From NCBI RefSeq assembly GCF_010671925.1, contig NZ_JAAHIH010000004.1, forward strand, positions 673,501 through 737,500: a stretch of DNA of 64,000 nt, written 5' to 3'. Shown here one piece after another: positions 8,989-17,852 of the stretch. The position numbers and the translations under genes are program-made. This stretch comes from Moorena sp. SIOASIH (GTDB lineage Bacteria; Cyanobacteriota; Cyanobacteriia; Cyanobacteriales; Coleofasciculaceae). Within the stretch, counting starts at the first letter, position 1; every line of letters begins with the position of its first letter. The notes beneath the pieces were generated by a model. The model ran no database searches, was not told the origin of the DNA, and saw only the letters and a program-made list of their open reading frames with translations.

Positions 8989-11010
8989 TTAGAACCAATC
9001 ATCATCCTCATCCCAATCATTTTCAAGGGGGTTTCTGCGATAGCGATCGCGAGTGGATCTCGATGAACTAGCCCCATAGGAGTCATAGGAGTCCCCCCCC
9101 CGGCGGTAATCCCGTTGAGAATATCTGTCTGTGTCACTATCTCCGGTGAAGGTGCGACGAATTGAGCCAAAGAAGTCATCATCCTCTTCTTCCTCATATT
9201 GCAGCCGTACCTCTCGCTTGAGCTCATAGAGGGCATCTTGTAGATCACCTTGAGCCCGATCAATAGCCCGGTCATCATTTTGGGCAACGGATTGACGCAT
9301 CTCCTGAATTAAGCCTTCAATCTGACGCCGATAACCACTAGCAAACTGTCTACCAAAATCTAGGGCTACCTCCCTCAGTTGCCGTTCCGCTTCATTAGCC
9401 AAACTTTCTGCCCGATTGCGCTTTTCTACTCGTTCCCTTCGTTCCCGGTCAACCTGGGCGTATTCTTCTGCCTCACGAATCATTTTGTTGACTTCCGCCT
9501 CACTCAGGGTAGAAGCCCCTTGAATGGTAATGCTTTGTTCTCGACCAGTAGTTTTATCCAGTGCCAATACCTGCAAAATCCCATTGGCATCAATATCAAA
9601 AGCCACCTGAATTTGGGGCACTCCCCGTGGTGCTGGGGGAATACCAGTCAACTTAAACCGACCCAAGGACTTATTATCTGTTGCCATATCCCGTTCCCCT
9701 TGCAGCACATGGATTTCCACCAAAGTCTGATTATTTTGGGAGGTGGAAAAAATATCAGACCGCCGGACTGGGATAGTCGTGTTACGGGGAATTAACTTTT
9801 TCATCACCCCACCAATAGTTTCCAAACCCAAGGACAACGGGGTTACATCCAGCAATAGGATATCTTTGACTTCACTGTTGAGAATTCCTCCTTGAATTGC
9901 AGCTCCTACTGCCACTACCTCATCAGGATTAACGTTTTGATTTGGTGCCCGATCGATTAAGCTGCGCACCAATTGTTGTACCATAGGGGTGCGGGTCCCC
10001 CCTCCTACCAAGATCACTTCATCGATTTCCATAGGAGTTAAGCCAGCATCTTTGAAAGCTCGTTTTAGGGGTCTGCGCAAACGACTAACTAGATCCACAC
10101 ATAGCTCTTCAAACTGAGAGCGCTTCAGCCTAGTTTCTAGGTGTTTTGGACCATCTTCTGTAGCTGTGATAAAGGGCAAATTAATATCAGTTACACCCAC
10201 CCCAGACAGCTCGATCTTGGCTTTTTCTGCAGCTTCAGTCAGCCGTTGTAGGGCTTGGCGATCCCGTCGCAGATCAATTCCTTCTGATTCCAAAAATTGC
10301 TCTGCCAACCAGTCAACAATTTTTCGATCAAAATCATTGCCCCCCAGTTGAGTATCACCACTGGTTGATAGCACTTCACACACCCCATCCCCCACCTCTA
10401 GGATGGAGACATCAAAGGTACCCCCACCCAAATCAAATACCAGGATGGTTTGGCTTGCCTCGAGATCCAATCCATAAGCCAAAGACGCTGCTGTTGGTTC
10501 ATTAAGAATCCGCAGAACCTCTAACCCAGCAATTCGTCCAGCATCTCGTGTAGCTTGCCGTTGAGAATCATTAAAGTAAGCCGGGACTGTTATTACTGTC
10601 CCTGTTACCTCCTCTCCCAGGTAGCGGCTGGCCTCATCCGCCAACTTCCGCAGAATCATCGCAGAAATTTCCTCTGGGGCGAAGTCTTTTTTCAAGCGGG
10701 GGCACTTAATTCTCACATTACCACTTTCATCCCGACGAATGGTATAGGCAACCCGCTTCGACTCTGGATTCAGTTCAGCATACTTACGTCCAATATACCG
10801 CTTCACCCCATAGAAGGTATTTTGGGGATTAAGCACAGCTTGGCGGCGTGCCAATTGTCCTACAACCCTTTCCCCATCCTTACTAAAGCCAACCATTGAC
10901 GGAGTTGTGCGCATACCTTCCGCATTAGCAATTACCACCGGCTTACCGCCTTCGATGACAGCCACCACGGAGTTTGTTGTACCCAGGTCAATGCCGACTA
11001 CCTTGCCCAT
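8989..11010 (-). CDS. dnaK: Hsp70 chaperone DnaK, DnaK3-like
   Basis: 673 residues from the ATG at 11010, preceded by AAGGACGC; the open frame runs 18 codons further, but the family starts at GKVVGIDLGTTNSVV. The ATPase domain has GIDLGTTNS, the phosphate-2 motif VFDLGGGTFDVS and the adenosine motif VGGGTRTPMV. The substrate domain begins after the linker DILLLDVTPLSLGLET. The C-terminus is not the usual DnaK EEVD-like tail but a Ser/Tyr/Arg/Asp-rich extension ending in NDWDEDDDWF. Such extended tails are known from cyanobacterial DnaK3, which associates with thylakoid membranes. No CIRCE operator is visible upstream. dnaJ follows 208 bp downstream, with a dispersed repeat between them. Confidence 0.95.
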   Translation of the reverse strand: MGKVVGIDLGTTNSVVAVIEGGKPVVIANAEGMRTTPSMVGFSKDGERVVGQLARRQAVLNPQNTFYGVKRYIGRKYAELNPESKRVAYTIRRDESGNVRIKCPRLKKDFAPEEISAMILRKLADEASRYLGEEVTGTVITVPAYFNDSQRQATRDAGRIAGLEVLRILNEPTAASLAYGLDLEASQTILVFDLGGGTFDVSILEVGDGVCEVLSTSGDTQLGGNDFDRKIVDWLAEQFLESEGIDLRRDRQALQRLTEAAEKAKIELSGVGVTDINLPFITATEDGPKHLETRLKRSQFEELCVDLVSRLRRPLKRAFKDAGLTPMEIDEVILVGGGTRTPMVQQLVRSLIDRAPNQNVNPDEVVAVGAAIQGGILNSEVKDILLLDVTPLSLGLETIGGVMKKLIPRNTTIPVRRSDIFSTSQNNQTLVEIHVLQGERDMATDNKSLGRFKLTGIPPAPRGVPQIQVAFDIDANGILQVLALDKTTGREQSITIQGASTLSEAEVNKMIREAEEYAQVDRERRERVEKRNRAESLANEAERQLREVALDFGRQFASGYRRQIEGLIQEMRQSVAQNDDRAIDRAQGDLQDALYELKREVRLQYEEEEDDDFFGSIRRTFTGDSDTDRYSQRDYRRGGDSYDSYGASSSRSTRDRYRRNPLENDWDEDDDWF

Positions 11011-11336
11011 GCGTCCTTTATTCTCCTCAAGATGAATGCTGTCAACTCGTTCAATGAATTTCAACTACTATATATATAGATGATATTTTGGTTAAAATTG
11101 TATATAGCCAGTGGTTCGGTTTTCCGAAGCGTAGTCACCCTAGACCCCTGACGGTTGCAGTTATGGTAAGGTATGCCCCGAAGTGCTGAATCTATTCTAT
11201 CCCTTGACTTCTTCCCCAATTTAGCGGAATTTCAAAGTAAGCATCGTATCATAATAGAGATTATGTTAGCAAACTCGAACATCGGGTTAAGTATTGACAT
11301 CTCCCCCACTTAAAAGAAGGGGATTCTACAAGGTTA

Positions 11337-12740
11337 TTACGTGGCGGGTTGAAACCGGGCCACTTCATTTCTTGTGCGATATGATCTACTCAATGAGCTG
11401 AACAGATCATATCGTGTTGGGAGTGTCAATGCTCCCCTACCCACCCTGGTCAGGTCAATACCTAACTGTGTGGCTACTTTTCGAGCTATATTGGCAGCAC
11501 CGTTACAGTCTGCATTTACCAGCCATCCGGCAGAAGTCTTGTACAATCCTCGCTTCACCCTGAATCCTGACGGAAACCATCCGTTGGGTTTTTCACCGTG
11601 TTTTGGGAGGCTATCGTTATCAAGGTAAGACGCTTTGCTGGTATACGCTTCTTCGGTAACTGTTAACTTAATTCCATACTCTGGACAAAGCTGTTTCAGT
11701 CTTGCAATTAATCGCCCTGTGGGAATCAGTATGAAATTTTGATTACCACGCTTGCCCATATTAGAGCGATTCTTTTGTCCCTCGTTCCATCCAATTATTA
11801 GGTTACCAATGCGTTCGCGTAGCGTCGGCTTTGCCGAATCGTTTAGGCACCGATTGATAATGAACCTAGCGGCTTTATTGATCGCATCTCTGATCTGGTT
11901 GTTTCGCTTTCGTTGCACCCGGTCAAGGTTGGAATCCCAATAAAACTCAGGCTTTCCCTGCTTGTACTTGGCAACCAGACGGCAGTATCCCTGATTCATT
12001 GACTTGAGCTTCCGACCGTCAATAATCAGGCTTTTTCCATGGGTAGACACACCGGTCAGCCAATTGTCTCCACCATGATCAAAACTCCAAGCTTGGGTGT
12101 AGTCAAGATTCGGATTGCTAGTAATCGCTTCTTTGCCGTCGTCAATTACCCAGTCAATCCATAGGTCTCCCAGGTACGGGCGAACAGTAACCTCTTTTAC
12201 CCAATCCGGATCTAAAAAATCTGGGGGATTCAGGGTGATTTCAGTGATTAAGTGCGGCTTAGTTTCTTTGCTAATTGAGGGGACAAAGTCACCGTTCTTG
12301 TAACTTAAGGCTTGGCGAGGAAAGGCAACAGCAGCTAGACCACCTTTTTTTCGATACCTTAACAGCCTTGGTCGGTCAACTTTTCCTTTATAATAAAGGC
12401 TTACTAGCTGGTTATAGCTGCTAATTGATTCCGCTACTGTTTTTAGGGTTTGTTGAGCAGACTGTGCAGCCATCCCTTTGTAATGAGGATTATCCTTGAG
12501 ACTCCTGCAAAGTTCTGCGTAATTTGTGCTACATTTATATATTTTCCACCCATAAAACAGTTCGTCCCCACGCCAATAAGTGGTAAATGAATTTTCCTGT
12601 TGCTCTAGCTTGTTGTAATGATTCTGGCGAACGTAATAAGTTGCACAATTCGTTAGGCTATTAGCCTGTTCACATTGAAATATCCAAAAAGCCTTTTCTT
12701 CGTCTGTAAAATTTGCTCGAACTGGAATAGTTCTGTACAA
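11337..12740 (-). CDS. tnpB: TnpB-like protein, variant RuvC centre, no zinc ribbon
   Basis: 467 residues from a TTG start, supported by a strong Shine-Dalgarno (AGGAGGTGA, about 7 nt away) and the parallel start in copy 2. RuvC-I is WSFDHGGDNWLTG and RuvC-III is NADCNGAANIARKV. The cysteines of the usual zinc ribbon are missing: that region reads EEAYTSKASYLD. The canonical RuvC-II Glu position falls in LIIGWNEGQ, where the aligned residue is Gly. A displaced glutamate (for example in EEAYTSK) may substitute. Whether it cuts DNA under guide RNA cannot be told from sequence. Eight extra residues (within SAKPTLRER) relative to copy 2 come from a small repeat at 11812-11841. Confidence 0.85.
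   Translation of the reverse strand: MYRTIPVRANFTDEEKAFWIFQCEQANSLTNCATYYVRQNHYNKLEQQENSFTTYWRGDELFYGWKIYKCSTNYAELCRSLKDNPHYKGMAAQSAQQTLKTVAESISSYNQLVSLYYKGKVDRPRLLRYRKKGGLAAVAFPRQALSYKNGDFVPSISKETKPHLITEITLNPPDFLDPDWVKEVTVRPYLGDLWIDWVIDDGKEAITSNPNLDYTQAWSFDHGGDNWLTGVSTHGKSLIIDGRKLKSMNQGYCRLVAKYKQGKPEFYWDSNLDRVQRKRNNQIRDAINKAARFIINRCLNDSAKPTLRERIGNLIIGWNEGQKNRSNMGKRGNQNFILIPTGRLIARLKQLCPEYGIKLTVTEEAYTSKASYLDNDSLPKHGEKPNGWFPSGFRVKRGLYKTSAGWLVNADCNGAANIARKVATQLGIDLTRVGRGALTLPTRYDLFSSLSRSYRTRNEVARFQPAT
11812..11841. repeat. Small palindromic repeat inserted in frame in tnpB copy 1
   Basis: CGTTCGCGTAGCGTCGGC, then TTTGCCGAATCG, replaces the six bases CAATCA of copy 2, a net gain of 24 nt (eight codons). 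The same words (CGGC, short loop, GCCGA, and CGCTACGCGAACG) recur at the 3' end of tnpB copy 2 and in intergenic DNA. It belongs to a dispersed repeat family that tolerates insertion in coding sequence. Confidence 0.85.
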
Positions 12741-12833
12741 CTTTCATCACCTCCTTACCTCTATTATAGACACGACGGTTTAAAACCCGTTCTCCGTAGG
12801 AGACGCGGGGCGCGTTCGCGTCCGTTTCATCCC
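12741..12833 (-). promoter_or_regulatory. Promoter and ribosome-binding leader of tnpB copy 1
   Basis: On the minus strand a TATAAT box (complement of 12763-12768) is followed by AGGAGGTGA just before the TTG start at 12740. Upstream lies a hairpin around GGTTTTAAACC. The arrangement is conserved in copy 2 (61693-61745), which argues that it is functional. Confidence 0.7.
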
Positions 12834-12936
12834 GGAGACAAAACCTTAGACAGGCTCGCCAATGAGCGTCGGCAGGTTATGGGTAAAAAGTTTAAATTAA
12901 TTGAATAAGGCGAGCCTGTCTTACGGTAACTTCAAA
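12834..12936. mobile_element. Variable-stem mini-element, copy B (103 bp), with empty site elsewhere
   Basis: Minus-strand reading: TTTGAAGTTACCGTAA, arm GACAGGCTCGCC, ~48 nt loop, complementary arm, TAAGGTTTTGTCTCC. The related tnpB element at 61.75 kb reads straight through this point (CATCCCCTCC), so this copy inserted between C residues. Six Cs flank it against four in the empty site, suggesting a 2-bp duplication. Its loop (GTCGGCAGGTTATGGG on the plus strand) matches copy C only when inverted relative to the ends. Confidence 0.82.
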
Positions 12937-13111
12937 CCCTCCTTAAAAGAGAGGGGCTCTCACGTTCCCGAATATTTTGGTAGATTCAAGACTATTGATT
13001 AGCGCTACCACAGCTCAATCTGCCCGACTTACCTGTGGTAAACTTCCCTGTGCCTTATCCGATGGGTCTGGCAATGCTAGGATCACAGTAGCCCCCTATA
13101 TTGAATTATTA

Positions 13112-14095
13112 ATGGCAGAAACACTATTCTTTAATGCTCTGCGTGAAGCCATAGACGAAGAAATGGCACGGGATGAGACAGTATTTGTAATCGGTGAAGA
13201 TGTTGGTCACTACGGTGGTTCCTACAAAGTTACCAAAGATCTGTATAAAAAATACGGTGACTTGCGGCTTCTGGATACCCCCATTGCCGAAAATAGCTTT
13301 ACTGGTCTAGCTGTGGGTGCAGCAATGACAGGTTTACGACCAATTGTCGAAGGCATGAATATGGGGTTTTTACTCCTGGCATTCAACCAAATTTCCAACA
13401 ATGCCGGGATGCTGCGCTATACCTCTGGTGGTAATTTTAAAATTCCCATGGTGGTTAGAGGTCCTGGTGGTGTCGGACGTCAGTTAGGTGCCGAACACTC
13501 CCAGCGTCTAGAAGCCTACTTTCAGGCAGTTCCCGGTCTCAAAATCGTTGCTTGCTCTACTCCCTACAATGGAAAAGGGTTGCTGAAATCTGCCATTCGA
13601 GATGATAACCCAGTATTGTTCTTTGAACACGTCCTGCTCTACAATCTCAAAGAAAATCTGCCAGAACAGGAGTACTTAGTACCCCTTGATAAAGCTGAAG
13701 TTGTACGCCCTGGTAAAGATGTTACCATTCTCACCTACTCCCGGATGCGTCACCACGCCATCCAAGCGGCTAAGCAGCTGGAAAAAGAGGGCTATGATCC
13801 TGAAGTGATTGACCTGATTTCCCTAAAGCCTCTAGACTTTCAGACCATTGGTACTTCACTGGCCAAAACCCACCGAGTCATTATTGTAGAAGAGTGCATG
13901 AAAACCGGTGGCATTGGGGCAGAATTAACAGCATCGATTAATGAGCGCTGGTTTGATGAACTCGATGCACCAGTGCTTCGGCTTTCATCTCAAGATATTC
14001 CCACTCCCTACAACGGGACTCTGGAAAATCTAACTATTGTCCAACCCCATCAAATTGTCGAGGGTGTGAAAAAAATGGTGGCTTTGCGGATTTAA
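13112..14095 (+). CDS. pdhB: Pyruvate dehydrogenase E1 component, beta subunit
   Basis: 327 residues from the ATG at 13112 (MAETLFFNALREAIDEEM), the usual family start; the open frame extends 45 codons upstream without similarity. It has the transketolase pyrimidine-binding domain (about 1-175) with VIGEDVGHYGGSYKVT and the C-terminal transketolase domain (about 195-320). With the alpha subunit (not in the window) it decarboxylates pyruvate using thiamine diphosphate and passes acetyl groups to E2, giving acetyl-CoA. It lies upstream of secD in the same direction, separated by about 400 bp of repeats. No clear Shine-Dalgarno is seen. Confidence 0.95.
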   Translation: MAETLFFNALREAIDEEMARDETVFVIGEDVGHYGGSYKVTKDLYKKYGDLRLLDTPIAENSFTGLAVGAAMTGLRPIVEGMNMGFLLLAFNQISNNAGMLRYTSGGNFKIPMVVRGPGGVGRQLGAEHSQRLEAYFQAVPGLKIVACSTPYNGKGLLKSAIRDDNPVLFFEHVLLYNLKENLPEQEYLVPLDKAEVVRPGKDVTILTYSRMRHHAIQAAKQLEKEGYDPEVIDLISLKPLDFQTIGTSLAKTHRVIIVEECMKTGGIGAELTASINERWFDELDAPVLRLSSQDIPTPYNGTLENLTIVQPHQIVEGVKKMVALRI

Positions 14096-14239
14096 CTAAA
14101 AGCTTGGCAAAAGCCATGCAGGGGGCGTTGCTGATTGGTAGATGCTGGAGGTTAAAAAGATTCCAATTACTAAGTAAGCATACTAAGTAACCAATCCATG
14201 GAATATTTAAGCCTCCAGCCTTGAGAGTTCAGACTTTAG

Positions 14240-14414
14240 GTAAGCTATCAGCTATCAGCGTGTCGCGTATCAGCTAATGCGCTACAGATGGTGCTACTTG
14301 ATGTGCTGATAGGCTATTGGGAAGGTACGGAACTTTTGAAGAAAACAAGTAAGCATTCGAATAATGCTGAGTGATGGAAAGCTGACGGCTGACCGCTGAC
14401 GGCTGAATGCTTAC
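14240..14414. mobile_element. GTAAGC MITE, copy 1 (175 bp, 8-bp target duplication)
   Basis: Starts GTAAGCTATCAGC and ends GCTGAATGCTTAC (one-end variant of a 13-bp inverted repeat). It is flanked on both sides by GACTTTAG (14232-14239 and 14415-14422), a perfect 8-bp target duplication inside a GACTTTA-type tandem repeat. The interior is short CAGCTAT/GCTGACG repeats without coding capacity. It lies between pdhB and secD. Confidence 0.88.
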
Positions 14415-14494
14415 GACTTTAGACTTTAGACTTTCTCAGTTACTACACTCGCCAAAACAGATTAAGATAGCATTTGTTGCGGCGGGTCGTAGTC

Positions 14495-15886
14495 ATGCAA
14501 AAACAGCGTTCACTATTAGCCTTAATCCTAGTACTTGTAATTACAGCAATCATAGTACTGGTGCAAATTCCAATCCGGTTAGGACTGGATTTGCAGGGAG
14601 GGGCTCAACTCACAATTCAGATTAACACTACCGAAGAGATTACGGAAATCACGGCTGAGCAATTAGACGCAGTTAAAACCGTTATAGAAGGCCGAGTCAA
14701 TGCCCTAGGGGTTTCTGAGTCGGTAGTCCAAACCGTTGGCAAAGACCAGCTTTTGGTACAGCTACCTGGTGTCAATGACCCGCAACAAGCGGAGCGGGTA
14801 CTAGGGGGAACAGCACAGCTGGATTTTCTGAATCAAAAGATTGGTACAGAAGCACAGCTGCGGGTTGAACAGCAAGTGCTACAAGAACTACAATTCAACC
14901 AAGAAGTATTGCGCAACAATGGTGATGGAGATGCGATCGCAGAAAATCAAGCTGCTATCAATCGTAGTAACCAAGCCATCCTTGAACTATTTGAAAGTAC
15001 TGGTCTGACTGGCAAAAACCTCCAAGATGCTCGTCCCCAACCTCTTCAAACTGGTAGTGCTTGGGAAGTAGCTATTCGATTTGATAGTGAGGGAGCTCAA
15101 AAGTTTGCTGAGCTGACCAAGAACATTGCCGGTACAGGACGCAGCATTGGTATTTTCCTCGACAATTTACTAATTAGTGCTCCGAGTGTGGCAGCGCAAT
15201 ATGCTGAAAATGGCATCAGTGGTGGTGCAGCAGTGATTACGGGTAACTTTGATGCCGAAAGTGCCTATGAATTTGCTGCCCAGCTGCGGGGAGGTTCCTT
15301 GCCTTTGCCAGTGGAAATCGTGGAGAATCGCACCGTAGGGGCAACCTTAGGACGAGATAGTGTTCAACGTAGTATCTATGCTGCTTTAGTCGGTCTGATT
15401 TTAGTATTAATCTTTATGGTGGTCTATTACCGACTCCCTGGCATCATTGCTGATATTGCTCTGAGTATCTACGCTTTACTGACCATCGCAGCATTTGCCC
15501 TACTAGATGTTACCTTAACCCTACCCGGAATTGCTGGTTTTATCCTTAGTATCGGTATGGCAGTTGATGCCAATGTGCTGATTTTTGAGCGGACACGGGA
15601 AGAATTACGTGCTGGTAAGACCTTGTATCGCTCAGTGGAGTCCGGGTTTTACCGAGCATTTTCTAGTATTTTGGATGCAAATGTGACCACATTAATCGCT
15701 TGTGCAGTACTGTTTTGGCTAGGCTCAGGTCTAGTTAAAGGCTTTGCCGTAACCCTAGGCATTGGGGTAGGAATCAGTATGTTTACCGCCCTTACCTGTA
15801 GTCGCACCCTGATGCTCGTGGCAGTTTTAGGACTTCCAGGGGTACGTCAGAAGCCAGAACTCTTCTGCCCTAATTTACCAACCTAA
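14495..15886 (+). CDS. secD: Protein translocase subunit SecD
   Basis: 463 residues from the ATG at 14495 (an in-frame TTG at 14474 is less likely). One N-terminal membrane span (about 5-23) is followed by the SecD signature RLGLDLQGGAQL, a large periplasmic/lumenal domain (about 40-290) and five C-terminal spans of the RND-like fold. With SecF it uses the proton-motive force to help complete export through SecYEG. secF follows in the same direction but is separated by 532 bp of repeats rather than the usual short gap. Confidence 0.96.
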   Translation: MQKQRSLLALILVLVITAIIVLVQIPIRLGLDLQGGAQLTIQINTTEEITEITAEQLDAVKTVIEGRVNALGVSESVVQTVGKDQLLVQLPGVNDPQQAERVLGGTAQLDFLNQKIGTEAQLRVEQQVLQELQFNQEVLRNNGDGDAIAENQAAINRSNQAILELFESTGLTGKNLQDARPQPLQTGSAWEVAIRFDSEGAQKFAELTKNIAGTGRSIGIFLDNLLISAPSVAAQYAENGISGGAAVITGNFDAESAYEFAAQLRGGSLPLPVEIVENRTVGATLGRDSVQRSIYAALVGLILVLIFMVVYYRLPGIIADIALSIYALLTIAAFALLDVTLTLPGIAGFILSIGMAVDANVLIFERTREELRAGKTLYRSVESGFYRAFSSILDANVTTLIACAVLFWLGSGLVKGFAVTLGIGVGISMFTALTCSRTLMLVAVLGLPGVRQKPELFCPNLPT

Positions 15887-16418
15887 TAGTTTAGAAATTA
15901 GGAACTAGAGAGTAGGAAATAGGAAGTAGGAAGTGTAATTCATGGTTATGGATAAAGCGTTTAGTTGACCATGATTTGGTTCAAATAAAAAACCTATTTC
16001 ATCCTTCATCCTAGTTATGGATAAAGTTGTGGATAAAGTGTTTAGTTGACCATGCTCGGGTTTCATCAACAAAACGATTTCATAATTCCTACTTCATAAT
16101 TCATCCTTGATCAGGATTTAGCAATAGAAAAGTCAAGATAGTATTTGCCAATTAATTGGAAACAAGGATTACAGTTTTTTAATTTTATTTATGGAAAGGG
16201 CGAGTGAGGAAAACCCCCTCAGGTTGGCGCAACCGTCGCTACTTGATTAACTCTTGCCTCTTGCCTCTTGCCTCTTGCCTTTCCTTAAGCGATGCAGCGC
16301 GGTCTTGGGAAGGCAGTGCGGTCTTGGGGGTTCCCCCCATGAGCAACTGCCGTGGTTTCCCCCACTCGCTATTGCATCAAGACAGAGAGTATGTTCACAA
16401 CTCAAATATAAATGCTAT
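15887..16418. repeat. Repeat-filled spacer between secD and secF
   Basis: No gene. Contents: a duplicated AGTTGACCATG-containing segment (near 15961 and 16035, GGATAAAGYGTTTAGTTGACC), a tandem heptamer run (CTTGCCT, about 16255-16281), and a dispersed GATGCA element (16284-16382) with the GGGGGTTCCCCCC core and CTATTGCATCAAGAC end. These insertions probably separated an ancestral secDF operon. Confidence 0.8.
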
Positions 16419-17420
16419 ATGAAACTTAATGTAATTAAAACGCGATCGCTTTGGTGGAGCATCTCAACCGCCGTGATTACGGTCGGTATCATTGCCATGG
16501 TGATTTCTTTTATCCAACTAGGAGCCCCTTTACGTTTAGGTCTCGATTTCGTTGGTGGTACCCGCCTACAGCTAGAGAGAGACTGTACTCAACCCGGAAA
16601 CTGCGACCAACCCATCGATTTGGCTATGGTGCGGGAGGTGATGACAGCACAAGGTCTTGGCAATAGCAGTATCCAAATACTAGGGGAGGAAAAACAAGCC
16701 CTGACAATTCGGACTAAAACATTAGATGTTGAACAACGCACCCAGTTGCAAACTGCCCTAACGGAGCGTCTTGGTGTTTTCGATCCCAAATCTACTCAGA
16801 TTGATACCGTTGGTCCCACCTTGGGCAGGCAACTGTTTGTTTCTGGCTTAATCGCTTTGTTTATGGCCTTTGTGGGCATCTTTGTCTACCTTACCTTCCG
16901 ATTCGAGTTTGACTATGGCCTATTCGCTTTCGTTGCCCTGTTCCACGATGTCTTAATCTCCATTGGTCTTTTCTCTATCCTAGGTTTGGTGCTGGGGGTA
17001 GAAGTCGATACCTTGTTTGTGGTTGCCCTATTGACAATTATAGGTTTTTCGGTTAATGATACTGTGGTGATTTACGATCGGGTGCGAGAAGTAATTAAAC
17101 TCAAGCCAGGTCAACATATCAATCAAATTGTAGAGGATGCTGTTAATCAAACCTTAACCCGCTCCATCAATACCACCTTAACTACCTTGCTACCCCTGTT
17201 AGCAATCTTGCTGTTCGGGGGAGAAACCCTAAAATTCTTTGCCTTAGCACTGATTATTGGTTTTACAGCAGGGTCTTACTCCAGTATTTTTATTGCCAGT
17301 ACCCTCTTAGCTTGGTGGAGAGAGCGCACTGGTAAAGCTCAGTCTGTAGTAGAGGTTCCGGTTAATCCCGAAAAGGAGGGGAATGCAGTGATTGAAGCAG
17401 AATTTTCTGATGAAGTTTAG
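16419..17420 (+). CDS. secF: Protein translocase subunit SecF
   Basis: 333 residues from the ATG at 16419 (MKLNVIKTRSLWW); the open frame runs 55 codons further upstream, but that part is translated repeat DNA. SecF signature RLGLDFVGGTRLQL after the first span, a lumenal/periplasmic domain to about 135, then five membrane spans with the conserved GFSVNDTVVIYDRVRE motif. It works with SecD. A conserved small membrane protein follows 26 bp downstream. Confidence 0.96.
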   Translation: MKLNVIKTRSLWWSISTAVITVGIIAMVISFIQLGAPLRLGLDFVGGTRLQLERDCTQPGNCDQPIDLAMVREVMTAQGLGNSSIQILGEEKQALTIRTKTLDVEQRTQLQTALTERLGVFDPKSTQIDTVGPTLGRQLFVSGLIALFMAFVGIFVYLTFRFEFDYGLFAFVALFHDVLISIGLFSILGLVLGVEVDTLFVVALLTIIGFSVNDTVVIYDRVREVIKLKPGQHINQIVEDAVNQTLTRSINTTLTTLLPLLAILLFGGETLKFFALALIIGFTAGSYSSIFIASTLLAWWRERTGKAQSVVEVPVNPEKEGNAVIEAEFSDEV

Positions 17421-17446
17421 TTCTAATTTTCAATAGTCTTCTGATC

Positions 17447-17851
17447 ATGGAGCAGCCAGGTAGCCAAAGAAGAAAAATTACCCTTGACCCCATCTTTGAG
17501 GCCAGGGTAAAACGATTACATCAAATAACTGTTTATGGTAGGTGGGTTTTCGTAGGCATTCTCTGGATAACTGTTGCTCCATTAAGCCTGTGGGGTTGGC
17601 ACTATGAAATTTCCCTGATGCGATCGCATTTTACCTGGGCAGCACTCCGGTATAGTATTATCTACAACCATGTGCCTGCCCTAGGTCTGGCTATCTGTAT
17701 TGGCACAACTTTAGCCGTCTTAGTTTGGCAAAGTCGCAATATTTTATTTGGATTACCACCCTTAGAACAGAAACGTCTGGAGCAACAAGTACAACGGATT
17801 TGTCAGCAAGGACCAACACACCCACTCTGGAAGTGGGTGTGCGGCTCTTGA
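17447..17851 (+). CDS. Conserved small membrane protein downstream of secF
   Basis: 134 residues with two membrane spans (about 32-50 and 78-98) and a basic N-terminus. The 26 bp gap to secF suggests co-transcription. I do not recognise a named family. Its last codons (PTHPLWKWV) form a perfect 10-bp hairpin (17817-17841), so the C-terminus overlaps a probable transcription terminator. Confidence 0.8.
   Translation: MEQPGSQRRKITLDPIFEARVKRLHQITVYGRWVFVGILWITVAPLSLWGWHYEISLMRSHFTWAALRYSIIYNHVPALGLAICIGTTLAVLVWQSRNILFGLPPLEQKRLEQQVQRICQQGPTHPLWKWVCGS
17817..17841. terminator. Coding-embedded hairpin, probable bidirectional terminator
   Basis: CACACCCACT, five-base loop, AGTGGGTGTG: a perfect 10-bp stem ending ten bases before the stop codon of the upstream plus-strand gene. 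The opposing minus-strand gene stops at 17853, one base away. Convergent transcription makes a shared terminator plausible, although no long T run follows. Confidence 0.6.
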
Positions 17852-17852
17852 A

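Larger units (their letters stand above)
11270..12833 (-). mobile_element. IS200/IS605-type tnpB-only element, copy 1
   Basis: Closely related to the element at 60.2-61.8 kb. The right end (minus-strand 3' side) is GAATCCCC, a short hairpin loop, then GGGGGAGATGTCAA around 11281-11320. The left end includes the conserved promoter/hairpin leader and GATGAAACGG near 12830. No tnpA is present. Relative to copy 2 it has gained a 103 bp mini-element at its left end (12834-12936), a second G+C-rich palindrome in the leader (about 12790-12820) and a 24-nt in-frame insert in tnpB. Confidence 0.75.

Noticed and set aside
11011..11064. 18-codon N-terminal extension of DnaK
   Set aside because: The ATG at 11010 has a ribosome-binding site and matches the family start.
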